Of a DNA stretch of 64,000 nt, positions 9,210 through 18,909 are shown piece after piece. Location: NCBI GenBank assembly GCA_020638655.1, contig JACKIC010000006.1, positions 358,001 through 422,000 of the forward strand, written 5' to 3'. The stretch is from Planctomycetota bacterium (lineage in GTDB: Bacteria > Planctomycetota > UBA1135 > UBA2386). A program made the position numbers and the translations under genes. How positions within the stretch are numbered: position 1 is the first letter of the stretch; each line of letters begins with the position of its first letter. The notes beneath the pieces are model-generated. The model was given only the letters and a program-made list of their open reading frames with translations. It did no database searches and was not told where the DNA came from.

Positions 9210-9719
9210 ATGACCGACCGGCCCCTGCGGCGCGACTACTGGCGGTGGGAACTCGAGCGGCGCTTCGTGCTGCCGCGACTTCCCGACGGTGTGGATGCCG
9301 CGGCGTTCACGCGGCTGCGGGACCTGTTCGTGGCCGGCACCAAGCTGCGGCTGCGCCAGGTCGAGGCGCCGGACGGACGGGTGCTGATCGCAAAGCTCGG
9401 CCAGAAGCGCGCGGACCCCGATGCGCCCGCCGACCCGCGGCGTCGGCAGCTGACCACCATCTACATGACGCCCGACGAGGCCGAGGTGCTCATCGGGTTG
9501 CCGGGTCGGCGTTCGTGCAAGCGGCGCTACCAGCTCGTCGAGGATGGGCGCACGTGGGCGATCGACGTGTGGGAGGCGCCCGAAGCGCGGCGCGGCTTGG
9601 TGATGGCGGAGATCGAATGTGCGAGCGACGCGGAGCTCGCGGCGGTGGTGGTGCCGCCGTGGGCGGGGCGGGAGGTGACCGAGGACGCGGGGTTCTCGGC
9701 GTTCGCGCTGGCGCAGTGA
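9210..9719 (+). CDS. CYTH-domain protein (triphosphate tunnel metalloenzyme-like)
   Basis: 169 residues. The N-terminus has ELERRFVL, a variant of the CYTH ExExK motif (the last position is Arg). It is followed by TKLRLRQ, IAKLGQK and TTIYMTPDEAEVL, and later KRRYQLVEDGRTWAIDV and AEIECASDAE. These alternating charged strands line the tunnel of the class, which hydrolyses inorganic or thiamine triphosphate or cyclises ATP. Which reaction applies here is not visible. The gene stands alone between a divergent membrane protein and the DUF429 gene. Confidence 0.75.
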   Translation: MTDRPLRRDYWRWELERRFVLPRLPDGVDAAAFTRLRDLFVAGTKLRLRQVEAPDGRVLIAKLGQKRADPDAPADPRRRQLTTIYMTPDEAEVLIGLPGRRSCKRRYQLVEDGRTWAIDVWEAPEARRGLVMAEIECASDAELAAVVVPPWAGREVTEDAGFSAFALAQ

Positions 9720-9799
9720 GACGGGCCGGGCGGTTCGTTGCGACCGGGCTTCTCGTTCTGAGGCTCGTCTCGGGCGCGGTGGTGGCCGATGGCGGCAAC

Positions 9800-10516
9800 A
9801 TGCAGCAGGTCGCAGGAATCGACGGGTGCCGCAGTGGTTGGGTCGTCGTGCGCCGAGATGTCACAGGCGGTGCGCCGAAGGTGCAGGTCGTGCCGGGACT
9901 GCGGGAGGTCATCTCGGACCCGAGCCTGGCGGTCGTCGCCATCGACGTGCCGATCGGCCTGCTCGACGGCGCCGTGCCCGGAGGGCGGCCCTGTGACGTC
10001 GCCGCGCGTCGCATGCTCGCCCCCAGGAGGGCCAGCAGCGTGTTCTCGGCGCCCGTGCGCGGTGTTCTCGGCGCGACGAGCTACGCGCAGGCCGCAGCGT
10101 GCAGTCGCGCCTCGTCTCCGCACACGCTGGCCCTCAGCCAGCAGTCCTTCGCGATCTTGCCCAAGATCGCCGAAGTCGACGATCTCGTGACTCCGGACCT
10201 GCAGGACCGTGTCGTCGAAGTGCACCCCGAGTGCTGCTTCGCCGAAATGAACGGTGGCGAAGGTCTCGCCGAACGCAAGAAGTCGCGCGAGGGCCGCACT
10301 GCTCGCCTTGCCCTGCTGTGCGAACACTGGGCGCCCGGTGTCGATCTCGTCGAACTCGTCGAAGGGCACCGGAGTCGCGGCGTACAGCGTGACGATGTCG
10401 TCGATGCGATGGTTGCCTGCTGGACCGCGGAGCGGGTGCGGGCGGGCACGGCGAGGAAACTGACGGAGGTGGGATCGATCGATGGCCGCGGGCTGCGGAT
10501 GGAGATCTGGGTGTAG
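9800..10516 (+). CDS. DUF429 family protein (predicted RNase H-fold nuclease)
   Basis: 238 residues from the ATG at 9800 (MQQVAGIDGCRSGWVVV). The opening AGIDGCRSGW holds the first acidic residue of the RNase H-like fold, followed by VVAIDVPIGLLDG. The middle conserved block is VVEVHPECCFAEMNGG, and near the end comes RDDVVDAMVACWTAER with paired aspartates. This order matches DUF429, a family predicted to be a nuclease but not biochemically settled. The frame is open far upstream, but the sequence before 9800 is Arg/Ala-rich shadow of the CYTH gene. Start 80 bp after the CYTH stop, so possible co-transcription. Confidence 0.8.
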   Translation: MQQVAGIDGCRSGWVVVRRDVTGGAPKVQVVPGLREVISDPSLAVVAIDVPIGLLDGAVPGGRPCDVAARRMLAPRRASSVFSAPVRGVLGATSYAQAAACSRASSPHTLALSQQSFAILPKIAEVDDLVTPDLQDRVVEVHPECCFAEMNGGEGLAERKKSREGRTARLALLCEHWAPGVDLVELVEGHRSRGVQRDDVVDAMVACWTAERVRAGTARKLTEVGSIDGRGLRMEIWV

Positions 10517-10560
10517 GCAGCATCCTCGGATGTGCCCGCGGCATCACCCGCCGCCCGCCG

Positions 10561-11238
10561 TCACAGACTGACGGACCCGTCGAGGAACACCAGCTCCTCG
10601 ACGCCGACGACCGTCAGCACCGCGCCCGACTCCAGCGACTCGATCCAGCAGATGCCGGCCGGGCCGTGGTGGATGGCGTAGTCGGACGAGTAGGCGGCGA
10701 AGGACCCGACGCCGAACCGGATCGTGTCGTGGCCGCTGCCGCCGCTGACGAAGGCGTCGCCGCTGTGCAGGAGCGCCGACCCCAGGGTCGGCAGGGGGAT
10801 GAAGTAGACCCGGCCCGACGCCCACGTGAAGGTGTCGTCGCCGCTGCCGCCGACCGCGAGGTCGCAGTCGCCGGCCTCGATCGGGGTGGTCGGCCCGGCG
10901 GTGAAGTCGAGGCGTCCCCAGATGTCGATCAGGTCGTCGCCGGGGCCGCCCTGCATGAAGTCGTCGCCGGGACCCGCGCGCAGCGTGTCGTCGCCGGGGC
11001 CGCCGTAGAGCCGGTCTTCGCCGTCACCGCCGGAGATGAAGTCGCCGCCGTCGCCGCCGAAGCAGGTGTCGTCGCCGTCCTCGCCGTAGATGGAGTCGTT
11101 GCCCGCGTAGCCGAAGATCGTCTCGGACGCGGCGGTGCCGTAGATGTGGTCGTCGCCGTTGGTGCCGTGGAGGAACGAGCCGATGGTGAAGGTGAAGGCG
11201 CCGGCGAGCAGCGCGGTGGCAGTGTTGGAGATCAGCAT
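10561..11238 (-). CDS. RTX / haemolysin-type calcium-binding repeat protein
   Basis: 225 residues. The ATG at 11238 is followed by a signal-like hydrophobic stretch (TATALLAGAFTFTIGSFL). From about residue 26 come eight or nine glycine/aspartate nonapeptides of the GGxGxDxUx type, for example YGGPGDDTLRAGPGDDFMQG. These form a calcium-binding parallel beta-roll. Such proteins are normally exported and fold on meeting extracellular Ca2+. The C-terminal 100 residues contain one more short block (GGSGHDTIRFG) and end in VGVEELVFLDGSVSL. No enzyme domain is present. It is divergent from the sigma factor at 11390, with about 150 bp between the starts. Confidence 0.82.
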   Translation of the reverse strand: MLISNTATALLAGAFTFTIGSFLHGTNGDDHIYGTAASETIFGYAGNDSIYGEDGDDTCFGGDGGDFISGGDGEDRLYGGPGDDTLRAGPGDDFMQGGPGDDLIDIWGRLDFTAGPTTPIEAGDCDLAVGGSGDDTFTWASGRVYFIPLPTLGSALLHSGDAFVSGGSGHDTIRFGVGSFAAYSSDYAIHHGPAGICWIESLESGAVLTVVGVEELVFLDGSVSL

Positions 11239-11389
11239 TGGTCTTTCGGTTGGGAAGATGGAGCGCGCCGGAACGTCCCGGCGACACCTGACCGGGCGTC
11301 GATCTCGCGGCGGATTCACGCGTCCGAAGCAGATTTGTGCGGCGACACCACGCTGGCCACGCGACCGGCACGGCGGTAGGGTGCGACCG

Positions 11390-11974
11390 ATGTCGGAGCC
11401 CGATCCACTCGTGCAACGTGCGATCGGCGGCGACGGCGACGCGCTCGAACAGCTGCTGCGGGGCGCAGTCGACGACCTGCGCGGCGCGATCCGCATCGAT
11501 CCCCGGTGGCGCCGCAGCATCGAGTTCGAGGACATCCTGCAGGTGACCTCGCTCGAGGCGTTCCTGCGCATCGGCGCCCTCGCCGAACCGACCCGCGCGG
11601 CGTTCTCCGCGTGGTTGCGGCGCATCGCGCAGAACAACCTGCTCGACGCCGTGCGCAGCCTCGATCGCAAGAAGCGGCCCGACGCACGCGACCGGGTCAC
11701 CCACGGCCCCGACGGTCAGTCGGCGCGCACGCTGCTCGCCGTGATCGCGGGCGAACAGGCCACCGCCGGCAGCCAGGCGGCGCTGCGCGAGGAGCTCGAG
11801 CGCATGCGCCGGGCGCTCGGCGAGATGCCGGGCAGCTACCGCGACGTGCTCGAGCGCATCGACCTCGGCGGCGCCAGCGTGCGTGAGGTCGCCGAGCAGG
11901 GCGGCCGCACGGTCGGGTCGGTGCACATGCTGCGGGCGCGCGCCCTCGAACGGCTGCGGGAGCTGATGACCTGA
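11390..11974 (+). CDS. ECF-type RNA polymerase sigma factor
   Basis: 194 residues from the ATG at 11390. The sigma region 2-like part covers about residues 1-95, including EFEDILQVTSLEAFLRIGAL and FSAWLRRIAQNNLLDAVRSL. Region 4 covers about residues 125-194, with MPGSYRDVLERIDLGGASVREVAEQ and a helix-turn-helix ending VHMLRARALERLRELM. In planctomycetes, ECF factors of this class are often encoded just upstream of TPR-bearing Ser/Thr kinases, as here (kinase start 58 bp downstream). Activity is presumably controlled by the kinase rather than by an adjacent anti-sigma factor, none being visible. Confidence 0.88.
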   Translation: MSEPDPLVQRAIGGDGDALEQLLRGAVDDLRGAIRIDPRWRRSIEFEDILQVTSLEAFLRIGALAEPTRAAFSAWLRRIAQNNLLDAVRSLDRKKRPDARDRVTHGPDGQSARTLLAVIAGEQATAGSQAALREELERMRRALGEMPGSYRDVLERIDLGGASVREVAEQGGRTVGSVHMLRARALERLRELMT

Positions 11975-12032
11975 TCGAAACGGCGGCGTGAATCGCGGCC
12001 CGGTTCGACGCCCTGGATCCGAGGACCTCGCG

Positions 12033-15000
12033 ATGACTTCCAACGACGACACGACGTTCGACCCGATCCGCGCCGCCCGCGAAGAGGCGCAGGCCGCCAA
12101 CGTGCGCCCCGCCGACGAGCACGTGCTCGGCGAGCAGCCCGGCGACGTGATCGGGCGTTACAAGCTGCTGCAGCGCATCGGCGAGGGCGGCATGGGCGTC
12201 GTCTGGATGGCGGAGCAGAGCGAACCCGTGCGCCGCAAGGTCGCGCTCAAGGTGATCAAGCTCGGCATGGACACCCGCGAGGTGGTCGCGCGCTTCGAGG
12301 CCGAACGGCAGGCGCTCGCGCTGATGGAGCACCCCAACATCGCCCGCGTGCTCGACGGCGGCGCCACCGACGGCGGCCGGCCGTTCTTCGTCATGGAGCT
12401 GGTGCGCGGCGTGCCGATCACCCAGTACTGCGACGAGGCCAAGGCCGGCCTCGACGAACGGCTCGCGCTGTTCGCCAGCGTCTGCCAGGCGATCCAGCAC
12501 GCGCACACCAAGGGCGTCGTGCACCGCGACATCAAGCCGAGCAACGTCATGGTGACGTTGCACGACGGCGTGCCGATGGCCAAGGTCATCGACTTCGGCA
12601 TCGCCAAGGCGACCAGCGCCGAGCTGACCCAGAAGACGCTGTTCACGCGCTACGCGCAGATGATCGGCACGCCGGACTACATGGCGCCCGAGCAGGCCGA
12701 GATGTCGGGCCTCGACATCGACACGCGCGCCGACGTCTACTCGCTGGGGGTGCTGCTGTACGTGCTGCTGACCGGCACCACGCCGTTCAATCTGGTCGAG
12801 GTGCTCGAGCGCGGCTACTCCGAGCTGTTGCGCACGATCCGCGAGGACGAACCCGCGCGCCCATCGACGCGGGTCTCGACGCTGAGCGCGACGGCGACGA
12901 ACGTCGCGGTGCGCCGCGGCGTGACGCTGGACCGCCTGCGCAGCCGCCTGCGCGGCGACCTCGACCACATCGTCATGAAGGCGATGGCGAAGGACCGCAC
13001 GCGCCGCTACGGCACCGCCGTCGCGTTCGCCGAGGACGTGCAGCGTTTCCTGCGCAACGAGCCGGTGACGGCGGTCGCGCCGAGTTCGGTCTACCGCCTG
13101 CGCAAATTCGTCGCGCGTCGGCGCAAGACCGTGCTGGCGATCGGGCTGCTCGGGGTCTCGCTCGTGCTCGGCACCACCGGCACCGTGCTCGGCCTGCTCG
13201 AGGCGAGGCGCGCCAACGACGACCTGTCGCAGTCGTTGGTGGAGGTCGACAAGCAGCGCGCGCTCGCGGTCGATGCGGCGCACGTGGCCGAGCGGCGCGC
13301 CGAGGAGCTCGAACGCATCGCCAGGTTCCAGGAGCGGCGGCTCGGGCTCGTCGACGTCGAGTCCATGGGCGAACGGCTGCGCCGCGAGCTGCTCGCGCAG
13401 ATCGGCGACGAACACCGCGACGCGCTCGAGCCCCTGCTCGGCGAGATCAACCTCAGCAACGTCGGTGTGAAGACGCTGCAGCACGAGGTCATCGCGCCGA
13501 CCGTGGCGGCCATCGACGCGACGTTCGGCGCCGATCCGCTGGTGCAGGCGCGCCTGTTGATGGCGGTCGGCACGGGGCAGCTCGCGCTGGGGCTCTACCA
13601 GGACAGCCTGCCGGTCAACGAGCGTGCGCTGGCGCTGTATCGGGACCGAACGCCCGGCGATCGCGCCGCGGTGCTCGACGCGACCATGCAGGTGGGCGAG
13701 AGCCTCGGGCAGAGCCCGCGCTTCAAGGATGGCGAGACGATGCTGCGCGAGGCCGTCGCCGAGCTGGACCGCGACTTCGCCGGGACGCCGCGGCGCGCGA
13801 TCGGCTACGCGACGCTCGGCAAGCTGCTCGGTCACCACGGCTACCTCGACGAAGCGGAGCAGCTGCTGCGGGCGGCGCACGACGAGCTCGTGCAGCTGCT
13901 CGGGCCCGAGCACGAGACGACGCTGGCGACCCTCGAGGCCCTGCAGCAGGCGCTGATGGCGCTCGGGCGGCTCACCGAGGCCGAGCCGCACCAGCGAGAG
14001 CTCGTGCGCGCCTTCCGCGAGCTCTACGGGGATCACCACGTCAAGACGCTGCGCGCCAAGGGCGGGCTCGCGCACATGCTGTGGGAGGACGGGCGCTTCG
14101 AGGAAGCCGAGTCGCTGGCCCGCGAGGAGATCGCGGGGCTCGGCAAGCTGGTCGGCGACGACAGCTTCATGACCTTGTCGGCGCGCATGCGGCTGGGACA
14201 CGTGTTGTGCTCCCTCGAGCGGTTCGACGAGGCCGAGGCCGAGTTCGAAGCGGCCCGGCAACGCGCCCGCCCCCAGAGCGGCAACGATCGCCGCCTCGCG
14301 CGCGTCGCGCTCGGCGGCCTCGCGGCCGTCGCCGCGAGCCGCGGCGACCATGAGCGGGCCCGGCAGCTCAACGACGAGATCGTGCGGGACGACGAGGCGT
14401 CGGGCAATCAGGACCTCAACCGCGCCGCCGCGCGCGTGCAGCAGGCGACCGCGCTGGCGCGCCAGGGCGAGATCGAGGAGGCGCTCGCCGGCCTGCGCGT
14501 GGCGCGTCGGCTCGCCGTCGAGGCCGCGGGCGAAGACAACATGATCGCCATCGTCGCCAACCAGCACATCGGGCGCATGCTGCGTCACAAGGGCAAGCCG
14601 GAGGAGGCCGTGCGCACCCTGCGCACCGCGTTCGCCGACGCCCAGCGCGTGTTCGGCGCCGAGAACGACCGCACCGTCGACATCCAGGGGGACCTCGCGA
14701 TCGCGCTGCAGGCCAGCAACGCCGACGCCGAGGCGCGGGCCCTGTTCGAGCAGGTCGTCGAGATCCGTGCCAGGCGGTACGGCCCCGACGACCGGCGCAC
14801 CCTGTTCGCGCAGGTCAACGTCGCCACCGCGTTCTCGCGCGAGCACCGCCCCGACGAGGCGCGCGCGCTGTTCGAGCAGGTGCTCGCCAAGCTCGAGGCT
14901 GTCCTGCGGCCCGGGGATCCGACCCTGCTGATGATCCGCATGCGCCTGATCGACGCCAAGGCGGCACAGGGCGCGCGCGACGAGGCGAAGACCGAGGGGC

Positions 15001-15563
15001 TGGAGGTCCTCGCCGCGATGCGCCGCGCGCTCGGCGACAAGCACCCCGAGACCCTGAACGCGATCGACATGCTGATGCTCAACGACATCAGCCGCGAGGA
15101 CCTCGAGGGTGCCGTCGCGATCGCGCGCGACCGCGCTTCGATCGACGGCATCGACGCCGCCAGGCAGAACCGTCATCGCGCGCAGTTGGCACTGTTGCTG
15201 CTGCAGCAGGGCAATCACGCCGAAGCCGAACCGCTGTTGCGCGCCTGGGTCGATGCGCCGGCCGAGGAGCGCGGCCAGAGCCGTCGGCTCGAGCAGTTCG
15301 TGCACAACGCGCTGGCCGCCGCGCTGGGCGCGCGCGGCGCGTTCGCCGAGGGCGAGGTTTGGATGGCCGAGTCCTGTCGGGTGTTGCCGACGCTCGACGA
15401 GACCACGCAGCTCCCCGCGGTGCTCGGGGGCGCCAAGGTGGCGTTGGCGCGCGGGGTCGCGTTCTACGATGCCTGGGAGGCTGCGGAGCCCGGCCGTGGG
15501 CATGCGCAGCGGGCGGCGGAGCTGCGCAGGGTGATGGAGGGCTTGGGGGATGGGGGGCGGTAG
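12033..15563 (+). CDS. Membrane Ser/Thr protein kinase with large TPR sensor tail
   Basis: 1176 residues. The ATG at 12033 is preceded by GAGGA at a usable distance and chosen over the GTG at 11988. The kinase domain covers about residues 40-340, with Gly loop RIGEGGMGVVW, VALKVIK lysine, HRDIKPSNVMV catalytic loop, DFGIAKA and MAPEQAE, so all catalytic residues are present. A single membrane helix lies at about residues 366-391. The remaining 780 residues are tetratricopeptide repeats, expected on the other side of the membrane or as a protein-binding scaffold. It follows the ECF sigma gene closely, as kinase/sigma pairs do in this phylum. Confidence 0.92.
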   Translation: MTSNDDTTFDPIRAAREEAQAANVRPADEHVLGEQPGDVIGRYKLLQRIGEGGMGVVWMAEQSEPVRRKVALKVIKLGMDTREVVARFEAERQALALMEHPNIARVLDGGATDGGRPFFVMELVRGVPITQYCDEAKAGLDERLALFASVCQAIQHAHTKGVVHRDIKPSNVMVTLHDGVPMAKVIDFGIAKATSAELTQKTLFTRYAQMIGTPDYMAPEQAEMSGLDIDTRADVYSLGVLLYVLLTGTTPFNLVEVLERGYSELLRTIREDEPARPSTRVSTLSATATNVAVRRGVTLDRLRSRLRGDLDHIVMKAMAKDRTRRYGTAVAFAEDVQRFLRNEPVTAVAPSSVYRLRKFVARRRKTVLAIGLLGVSLVLGTTGTVLGLLEARRANDDLSQSLVEVDKQRALAVDAAHVAERRAEELERIARFQERRLGLVDVESMGERLRRELLAQIGDEHRDALEPLLGEINLSNVGVKTLQHEVIAPTVAAIDATFGADPLVQARLLMAVGTGQLALGLYQDSLPVNERALALYRDRTPGDRAAVLDATMQVGESLGQSPRFKDGETMLREAVAELDRDFAGTPRRAIGYATLGKLLGHHGYLDEAEQLLRAAHDELVQLLGPEHETTLATLEALQQALMALGRLTEAEPHQRELVRAFRELYGDHHVKTLRAKGGLAHMLWEDGRFEEAESLAREEIAGLGKLVGDDSFMTLSARMRLGHVLCSLERFDEAEAEFEAARQRARPQSGNDRRLARVALGGLAAVAASRGDHERARQLNDEIVRDDEASGNQDLNRAAARVQQATALARQGEIEEALAGLRVARRLAVEAAGEDNMIAIVANQHIGRMLRHKGKPEEAVRTLRTAFADAQRVFGAENDRTVDIQGDLAIALQASNADAEARALFEQVVEIRARRYGPDDRRTLFAQVNVATAFSREHRPDEARALFEQVLAKLEAVLRPGDPTLLMIRMRLIDAKAAQGARDEAKTEGLEVLAAMRRALGDKHPETLNAIDMLMLNDISREDLEGAVAIARDRASIDGIDAARQNRHRAQLALLLLQQGNHAEAEPLLRAWVDAPAEERGQSRRLEQFVHNALAAALGARGAFAEGEVWMAESCRVLPTLDETTQLPAVLGGAKVALARGVAFYDAWEAAEPGRGHAQRAAELRRVMEGLGDGGR

Positions 15564-15726
15564 GTCGGCGAGGCCGGTCCACTCGTCGGCCGCGACGACG
15601 TAGGCGAGGTCGTGCGGGCAGTCCTCGGTGGCTCGCTCCCCGACCGTCGGACGATTTCCGCAGATTCCCGGATGAGAATCGGGACCCGGCGGATGATCCG
15701 TGCACCGACCCTTCCGGAGCCCACGA

Positions 15727-18700
15727 ATGCCCCCCGAAGCCGACCGCCCCGAACGCCCCGACGAGAGTGAACCGCCTGTCGAACTCGATCGAGGCCTCGA
15801 ACTCGCGTTCGGCGGCAAGCGTGCGCCGGGTCCGGCGGCCCCTTCCGACAGCGTGATCGCGCGCATCGGCGCGGTCGCCGGCAGGGTGCCCAGGGTGTCG
15901 CTGCGCGAGGTCGAGTCCACCGACCAGACGCCGATGCTGAAGCCGCTGACGTCGAGCGACGGCCTGGCGCGCGAGACCGGCAAGTACGTGGTGCACGGCA
16001 TGCTCGGCCAGGGCGGCGTCGGCGCGGTGCACCGGGGCCACGACTCCGACCTCGGCCGCGACGTGGCGATCAAGTTCTTGCACGACCGCTACACGGGCGA
16101 ACCCTCGATCCTGCAGCGCTTCGTCGAGGAGGCCCAGATCGGCGGCCAGCTGCAGCACCCCGGCATCGTGCCGGTCTACGACATCGGCCTCGCCGACGGT
16201 CGCCCGTTCTTCACGATGAAGCTCATCAAGGGCGCGACCCTGGCCAAGAAGCTGGCCGAGCGCAGCTCCCCGCAGAGCGATCGCCGCACCTTCCTCGGCA
16301 TCTTCGAGAGCATCTGCCAGACGATGGCCTACGCGCACGCGCGCGGCGTCGTGCACCGGGACCTCAAGCCGGCCAACGTCATGATCGGTTCGTTCGGCGA
16401 GGTGCAGGTCGTCGACTGGGGCATGGGCAAGGTGCTCGGGCAGGGCGGCGTCGCGGACGAGCGCGCCGCCGCCGAACGGCATTCGCAGCTCAGCGTGATC
16501 GAGACGGTGCGGTCGGGCGGGCACGGCACGCAGTCGCTCGTGGGTTCGGTGATGGGCACCCCCGCCTACATGCCGCCCGAACAGGCGCGCGGCGACGTCG
16601 CGGCGATGGACGAGCGCAGCGACGTGTTTGCGCTCGGCGCGATCCTGTGCGAGATCCTGACCGGGTTGCCGCCGTACGTGGGTGAGCCTGGGGAGATGAT
16701 CGCCATGGCGGCGATGGCGAAGCTCGACGACGCGCACGCGCGGCTCGCCAGGTGCGGTGCGGAGCCGGCGATGATCGAGCTGGCGACGCAGTGCCTGATG
16801 CCCGCGCCTTCGGCGCGCCCCAAGTCGGCCGAGGTCGTCGCCAAGGGCGTGCACGATCATCTGGCCGCCGTCGAGGCGCGCGTTCAGGAGGCGCGCGTCG
16901 AAGCGGCCGAGGCCAGGGTGCGGGCTGCCGCGCTGCGGCGCACGCAGAAGCTCGGCATCGGCCTCGCGGCGGTGATCGTCGCGGCGCTGATCGTGTCGCT
17001 GTGGTACTGGCGAAGCGCCGTCGAGCAGACCGAGGTCGCCACCCGCGAACTCGCGCGCGCCGTCGAGATCAAGCGGCTGCTGAAGGACATGCTGAAGAGC
17101 GTCACGCCCGAGCAGGCCCGGGGCAAGAACACCGAGCTGCTCGAGGAGATCCTCGACAACACCTCGAAGCGCCTCGGCGAACGAGCGATCGAAGACGAAG
17201 TGGTCGCGGCCGAGCTGCATTCGGTGACGGGCCAGGCCTACGTGTCGATCGGCGCGTTCGCCAAGGCTGAGCCGCACCTGACCGCGGCGGCGCAGTTGCG
17301 CGAACGCGTGCTGGGACCGGAGAACGCCGACACCCTGGGCAGCGAAGGCAACCTGGCCAGTCTCTACGGCCGGCAAGGTCGCCTCGCCGAATCCGAGGCC
17401 CTTCTCCAGAAGACGCTCGAGGCCCAGAAGCGCGTGTTGGGTGAGGAGCACCAGGACACGCTCTCGAACATGAACAACCTCGGCGTCCTCTACGCGGAGC
17501 AGGGACGCCTCGCCGAGTCCGAGTCCATGCACCGCCGGACCCGCGAGATCGAGGAGCGCGTGCTCGGCGAGGAACACCCGGCCACGCTCTCGAACCTGAG
17601 CAACCTCGCGACCGTCCTGCAGCAGCGCGGCCGCTACCACGAAGCCGAGACGCTGATGCGGAAGGGGCTCGAGATCGAGCGGCGCACCCACGGCGAAGAG
17701 AGTCCGGGCGTGATCACCGGCATGGGCAACCTCGCGTTCCTCTATTCGGAACAGGGTCGCCTCGTCGAGGCCGAGGAGCTCATGAAGAAGGCGCTGAAGA
17801 TGCAGGAGCGCGTCATGGGTCCGGAGCACCCCAGCACCTTCGGCAGCATGGGCAATCTCGCGATGCTCTACTCACGCCAGGGTCGCAACGCCGAGGCCCT
17901 CGAGCTCATGCAGAAGACCCTCGAGATCGAGCAACGCGCGCTCGGCGAAGAGCATCCGATGACCTTGGCGACGAGGAACAACATCGCCGTCGTCCATCGC
18001 TCGGAGGGCCGCTACGCCGAGGCCGAAGCGCTGCACCTGAGCACGCTCGAAATCCAGAAGCGCGTGCTCGGCAAGGAGCATCCGAGCACCCTGTCGAGCA
18101 TGGCCAACCTCGCGACCCTCTACCGGATCCAGCGGCGCTTCGACGAGGCCGAGAAGCTCATGCTCGACGGCCTGCAGATCGAGAAGCGCGTGCTCGGCGA
18201 GCAGCACCCCAGCACCCTGTCGTCCATGGGCAGCCTCGCCTACGTCTACTTCGTGCAGGGTCGTCACGCCGAAGCCGAGGAGCTGTTCACCACGACGCTC
18301 GAAGCCGACCGTCGCGTGCTCGGCGACGAGCATTCGCAAACCCTCGGCGTCCTCACCAACTTCGGCCTGCTCTACAACGCCATGGGCCGCTTCGAGGAAG
18401 CCGCCAAGATGTTCGAGACCAGCCTGCCGCTGAAGATGCGCGTGCTCGGACTACAGCATCCGTGGACCGGCATCGCCGCCTCCGGCCTCGAGGCCGCCTA
18501 CCGAGGCATGGGCAAGCCCGAGCTCGGTCCGCGCAAGGTCATGCAGTTCGCGATCGCCCTCGCCGAGGATCCGCGCGCCAGCGCCATGGCCGTCAACGCC
18601 GCGGCCTGGCAGCTGCTGACCGGCCCCGTCGAGGAGCTGCGCGATGCCAAGCGCGCATTGGTGCTGGCGCAGCGCGCGTGTCAGCTCGCGGAGAAGGAGG

Positions 18701-18873
18701 GGTCGAAGGAGTTGTGGAACATGCTGGACACGTTGGCGTTGGCGCAGCATCGGAATGGGGATACGGCGGCGGCGGTGGTGACGCAGAGGCGGGCGGTGGC
18801 GGTGATGCCGGAGGGGGGTGATCCGGGGTGGGGAGGCGGTTGGCGGAGTATGAGGGGGGTGGTGGGGCGGTGA
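15727..18873 (+). CDS. Membrane Ser/Thr protein kinase with kinesin-light-chain-type TPR array
   Basis: 1048 residues. The ATG at 15727 has GGAG eight bases upstream. The kinase domain covers about residues 86-380: LGQGGVGAVHRG, VAIKFL, HRDLKPANVMI, then VVDWGMGKV in place of DFG (a DWG variant common in planctomycete kinases), and YMPPEQA. A membrane helix lies at about residues 412-430. From about residue 490 there are about ten 42-residue TPRs with the consensus ALGEEHPxTLxSMxNLAxLY, a very regular array suggesting recent tandem duplication. The kinase lies 163 bp after the previous one and is its paralogue. It probably phosphorylates the sigma factor or other partners. Confidence 0.92.
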   Translation: MPPEADRPERPDESEPPVELDRGLELAFGGKRAPGPAAPSDSVIARIGAVAGRVPRVSLREVESTDQTPMLKPLTSSDGLARETGKYVVHGMLGQGGVGAVHRGHDSDLGRDVAIKFLHDRYTGEPSILQRFVEEAQIGGQLQHPGIVPVYDIGLADGRPFFTMKLIKGATLAKKLAERSSPQSDRRTFLGIFESICQTMAYAHARGVVHRDLKPANVMIGSFGEVQVVDWGMGKVLGQGGVADERAAAERHSQLSVIETVRSGGHGTQSLVGSVMGTPAYMPPEQARGDVAAMDERSDVFALGAILCEILTGLPPYVGEPGEMIAMAAMAKLDDAHARLARCGAEPAMIELATQCLMPAPSARPKSAEVVAKGVHDHLAAVEARVQEARVEAAEARVRAAALRRTQKLGIGLAAVIVAALIVSLWYWRSAVEQTEVATRELARAVEIKRLLKDMLKSVTPEQARGKNTELLEEILDNTSKRLGERAIEDEVVAAELHSVTGQAYVSIGAFAKAEPHLTAAAQLRERVLGPENADTLGSEGNLASLYGRQGRLAESEALLQKTLEAQKRVLGEEHQDTLSNMNNLGVLYAEQGRLAESESMHRRTREIEERVLGEEHPATLSNLSNLATVLQQRGRYHEAETLMRKGLEIERRTHGEESPGVITGMGNLAFLYSEQGRLVEAEELMKKALKMQERVMGPEHPSTFGSMGNLAMLYSRQGRNAEALELMQKTLEIEQRALGEEHPMTLATRNNIAVVHRSEGRYAEAEALHLSTLEIQKRVLGKEHPSTLSSMANLATLYRIQRRFDEAEKLMLDGLQIEKRVLGEQHPSTLSSMGSLAYVYFVQGRHAEAEELFTTTLEADRRVLGDEHSQTLGVLTNFGLLYNAMGRFEEAAKMFETSLPLKMRVLGLQHPWTGIAASGLEAAYRGMGKPELGPRKVMQFAIALAEDPRASAMAVNAAAWQLLTGPVEELRDAKRALVLAQRACQLAEKEGSKELWNMLDTLALAQHRNGDTAAAVVTQRRAVAVMPEGGDPGWGGGWRSMRGVVGR

Positions 18874-18909
18874 GGGGGGCGGCGGGTTCGGTCGCGAGAT
18901 GAGTGCTTC

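Noticed and set aside
9131..9799. Extended N-terminus of the DUF429 gene
   Set aside because: The upstream residues overlap the CYTH gene in another frame and are Arg/Ala-rich; the conserved family start is at about 9800.
10561..11238. Short GC-rich repeats, possible minisatellite
   Set aside because: They encode the RTX Gly-Asp nonapeptides.
11697..16073. A very long open frame opposite the two kinase genes
   Set aside because: It is Arg/Gly/His-rich antisense of the kinase-TPR genes, with no motif, signal or plausible domain. The high GC content keeps the opposite strand open.
15088..17829. A long minus-strand frame over the second kinase
   Set aside because: Same reason: its repetitive EHALL-type pattern is the mirror of the TPR array.
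17300..18500. Regular 126-bp repeats that could suggest a CRISPR or satellite array
   Set aside because: They are coding TPR units of 42 residues each in one frame, with no spacer-like unique segments.
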